From contig JAGXLF010000006.1 of NCBI GenBank assembly GCA_018334835.1, forward strand, positions 1 through 35,210: a DNA stretch of 35,210 nucleotides, written 5' to 3'. Position numbers and translations under genes: made by a program. How positions within the stretch are numbered: position 1 is the first letter of the stretch; every line of letters starts with the position of its first letter. This DNA is from Thermoplasmatota archaeon (lineage in GTDB: Archaea > Thermoplasmatota > Thermoplasmata > Halarchaeoplasmatales > Halarchaeoplasmataceae). The notes beneath the pieces were generated by a model. It worked only from the letters and a program-made list of their open reading frames with translations. It did not search any database and was not told the DNA's origin. Positions 34,701-35,210 of the stretch are shown piece by piece.

Positions 34701-35210
34701 TCATAATTATACACATGGTGAAGAGGTTAACTTAACAGCTGTTCCAGATCAAGGTTATGAATTCGATGGATGGACAGGTGACTATACCGGCAGTGAAGAT
34801 AACATCACCATAACTATGGATAGCGACAAGGAGATAACTGCTCACTTTGAAATCAAGACTTATGAACTTACTGTAAATACAGTTGGAGAAGGCTCTGTGG
34901 ATGTAGAACCTGAAAAGATGGAGTATGAACATGGTGAAGAAGTTAACTTAACAGCTGTTCCAGATCAAGGTTATGAATTCGATGGATGGACAGGAGACTA
35001 TACCGGCAGTGAAGATAACATCACCATAACTATGGATAGCGACAAAGAGATAACAGCACAATTTGAAATCAAGACTTATGAACTTACTGTAAATACAGTT
35101 GGAGAAGGCTCTGTGGATGTGGAACCTGAAAAGATGGAGTACGAACATGGTGAAGAGGTTAACTTAACAGCTGTTCCAGATCAAGGTTATGAATTCGATG
35201 GATGGACAGG
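31726..35210 (+). CDS. Secreted subtilisin-like serine protease (S8), partial
   Basis: At least 1,161 residues, running off the window end; the track misses it because no stop is reached. A signal peptide (PRRRLRKAFFPLLISTLLVASVFSSGIVLAEE) is followed by a propeptide-like region (about 40-275). The S8 catalytic domain then has Asp308 in ITVMDSQLY, His360 in YHGTHVTGT, an oxyanion Asn in HTNSWGGG and Ser533 in LSGTSMATP. Next come a C-terminal P-domain-like sandwich (LDTGESWSMNFEVDD), an Ig-like stretch (KEGETWYSGGKEDITW), a fibronectin-like stretch (NPEPKDGATGINADV) and InlB-like repeats (EEVNLTAVPDQGYEFDGWTGDY). Likely surface-attached. The leaderless ATG 31726 is preferred; ATG 31741 is an alternative. 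Confidence 0.93.
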   Translation, partial: MEKYIMNTPRRRLRKAFFPLLISTLLVASVFSSGIVLAEENEDKIEILIHKQGLDFEKLSVRQEFSVIEEYHEFALVETTEEKKLTLMREGHIIETLENKYHVGLRSYSFNTDEGTPKIPENLKIEKYAGQEEGTYIIQFIGPIKTEWKEELKDMGVSFHEFRHRYNYIVKMDPSIERDVEDLNFVNWVGIYQPAYKFDPGLLKRSDPVNIEISIFDGSRPESLEGKELGLSESQFIPEKGRITGQVESGGIKRLANQPHVLSITEETEEYQLYNSDATWVTETDQQNYRKMTEDGITGNGELITVMDSQLYMEDDWIGEGVHEAWEDPDGNSVGDDHRKVQAWYVPGDSSAKLEYGVYHGTHVTGTVLGNSPSYGEYSNNDGNALEGRLIFQDIDNEVYGLNLPSDMYNMGWGDAYDRDSRVHTNSWGGGDGYGGLGLEADEFLWDHKDFNILFAMANSGPDPNTLSQQAEGKNVISVGSVKNYPYQESVSSFSSRGYADDGRIKPTVMHVGENVVSANRSYDGYQSLSGTSMATPGIAGQVGQIRQYFGEGWHIGGIPNEGEGFQPSNALVRATLINGAVEITGEGAYHSDEMFPNKDQGYGRSKLDRVLHLEGDERELEVFDSLDENVTLDTGESWSMNFEVDDPSQELEVALAWTDHPGSSGSNESNPAIVNDLDLELNTPNGTRYVGNAFTGYNPGYSKGNPTSNPWNGQRDGEFDGLNVEENILLIPDQNGVEGGTYELTVSGHNVPEDTQPFAIVISGGLGSSETSKSPSIELTNPKEGETWYSGGKEDITWETERGDGSLEDVDLEYSSDGGASWSSIAQGVEDDGVYTWTVPEISSSEAKIRATVYDSNDLSDENVSGLFTIEEKSSPLKPTNPEPKDGATGINADVKLSIYVEHEDGEDMDVYFYDASDDSLIGKDEGIPSGSRSSVDWIGLDHGTIYEWYAEADDGKSSNVSGVWQFTTIEEHILTIETIGQGSIDPSEGSHNYTHGEEVNLTAVPDQGYEFDGWTGDYTGSEDNITITMDSDKEITAHFEIKTYELTVNTVGEGSVDVEPEKMEYEHGEEVNLTAVPDQGYEFDGWTGDYTGSEDNITITMDSDKEITAQFEIKTYELTVNTVGEGSVDVEPEKMEYEHGEEVNLTAVPDQGYEFDGWT
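34720..35210 (+). repeat. 216-bp near-identical InlB-like repeats
   Basis: Copies start at 34720, 34936 and 35152 (216 bases, 72 codons each), the last cut by the window edge. The first two differ at only a handful of bases. Each encodes a divergent InlB B-repeat domain used in surface adhesins and enzymes as a stalk or binding module. Confidence 0.92.

Noticed and set aside
34732-35148. Pair of similar minus-strand ORFs of 66 codons
   Set aside because: They are shadows of the 216-base repeats in the protease gene.

Overview
The window looks like a chromosomal segment of a euryarchaeon. The evidence is archaeal EF-1A with ribosomal protein uS10, TFB, Gar1, Alba and the small subunit (DP1) of the D-family DNA polymerase. 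Many starts are leaderless behind TATA boxes, others have Shine-Dalgarno leaders, and there are many short convergent or divergent gene pairs. Acidic proteins and a heliorhodopsin fit a Thermoplasmata-like lineage, but that placement is inference. I see no provirus, CRISPR array, intact insertion sequence or defence island.

Left part (1-7.4 kb): the window opens inside a structured RNA transcribed leftward from a TATA box at about 313-325, possibly RNase P RNA cut by the window edge. Small hypothetical proteins follow, with a cytoplasmic-looking fasciclin-domain protein, an alpha/beta hydrolase, an M1-like metallopeptidase, a membrane protein made of three copies of one module, an MBL-fold hydrolase and a small zinc-ribbon membrane protein. 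Middle (7.7-16.5 kb): prolyl oligopeptidase, a zinc-ribbon/TM2-like membrane protein, a DUF6506-type protein, Alba, a secreted eight-blade PQQ-like propeller with a recent internal duplication, tRNA-Ala(TGC) surrounded by tRNA-derived fragments, uS10 and EF-1A in an operon, and a GNAT acetyltransferase.

Right part (16.5-35.2 kb): a compact leftward operon encodes an HTH-ATPase-TPR regulator, a PurM/HypE-like protein, ThiE and ThiL, so a signal-transduction ATPase appears tied to thiamine phosphate synthesis. A RecJ-like DHH nuclease diverges from it. Then come an aspartoacylase-family deacylase, a NodU/CmcH-type carbamoyltransferase and, directly behind it on the same strand, a heliorhodopsin, the most striking gene here. 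DP1, a beta-CASP MBL ribonuclease-like protein, an orphan prepilin-type peptidase and the gar1-tfb pair follow. The window ends inside a large secreted subtilisin-like protease with nearly identical 216-bp InlB-like repeats.

All calls come from reading the sequence and recognising motifs; no searches or folding programs were run. Minus-strand starts were chosen from Shine-Dalgarno motifs, TATA spacing and family N-termini, and some remain uncertain.
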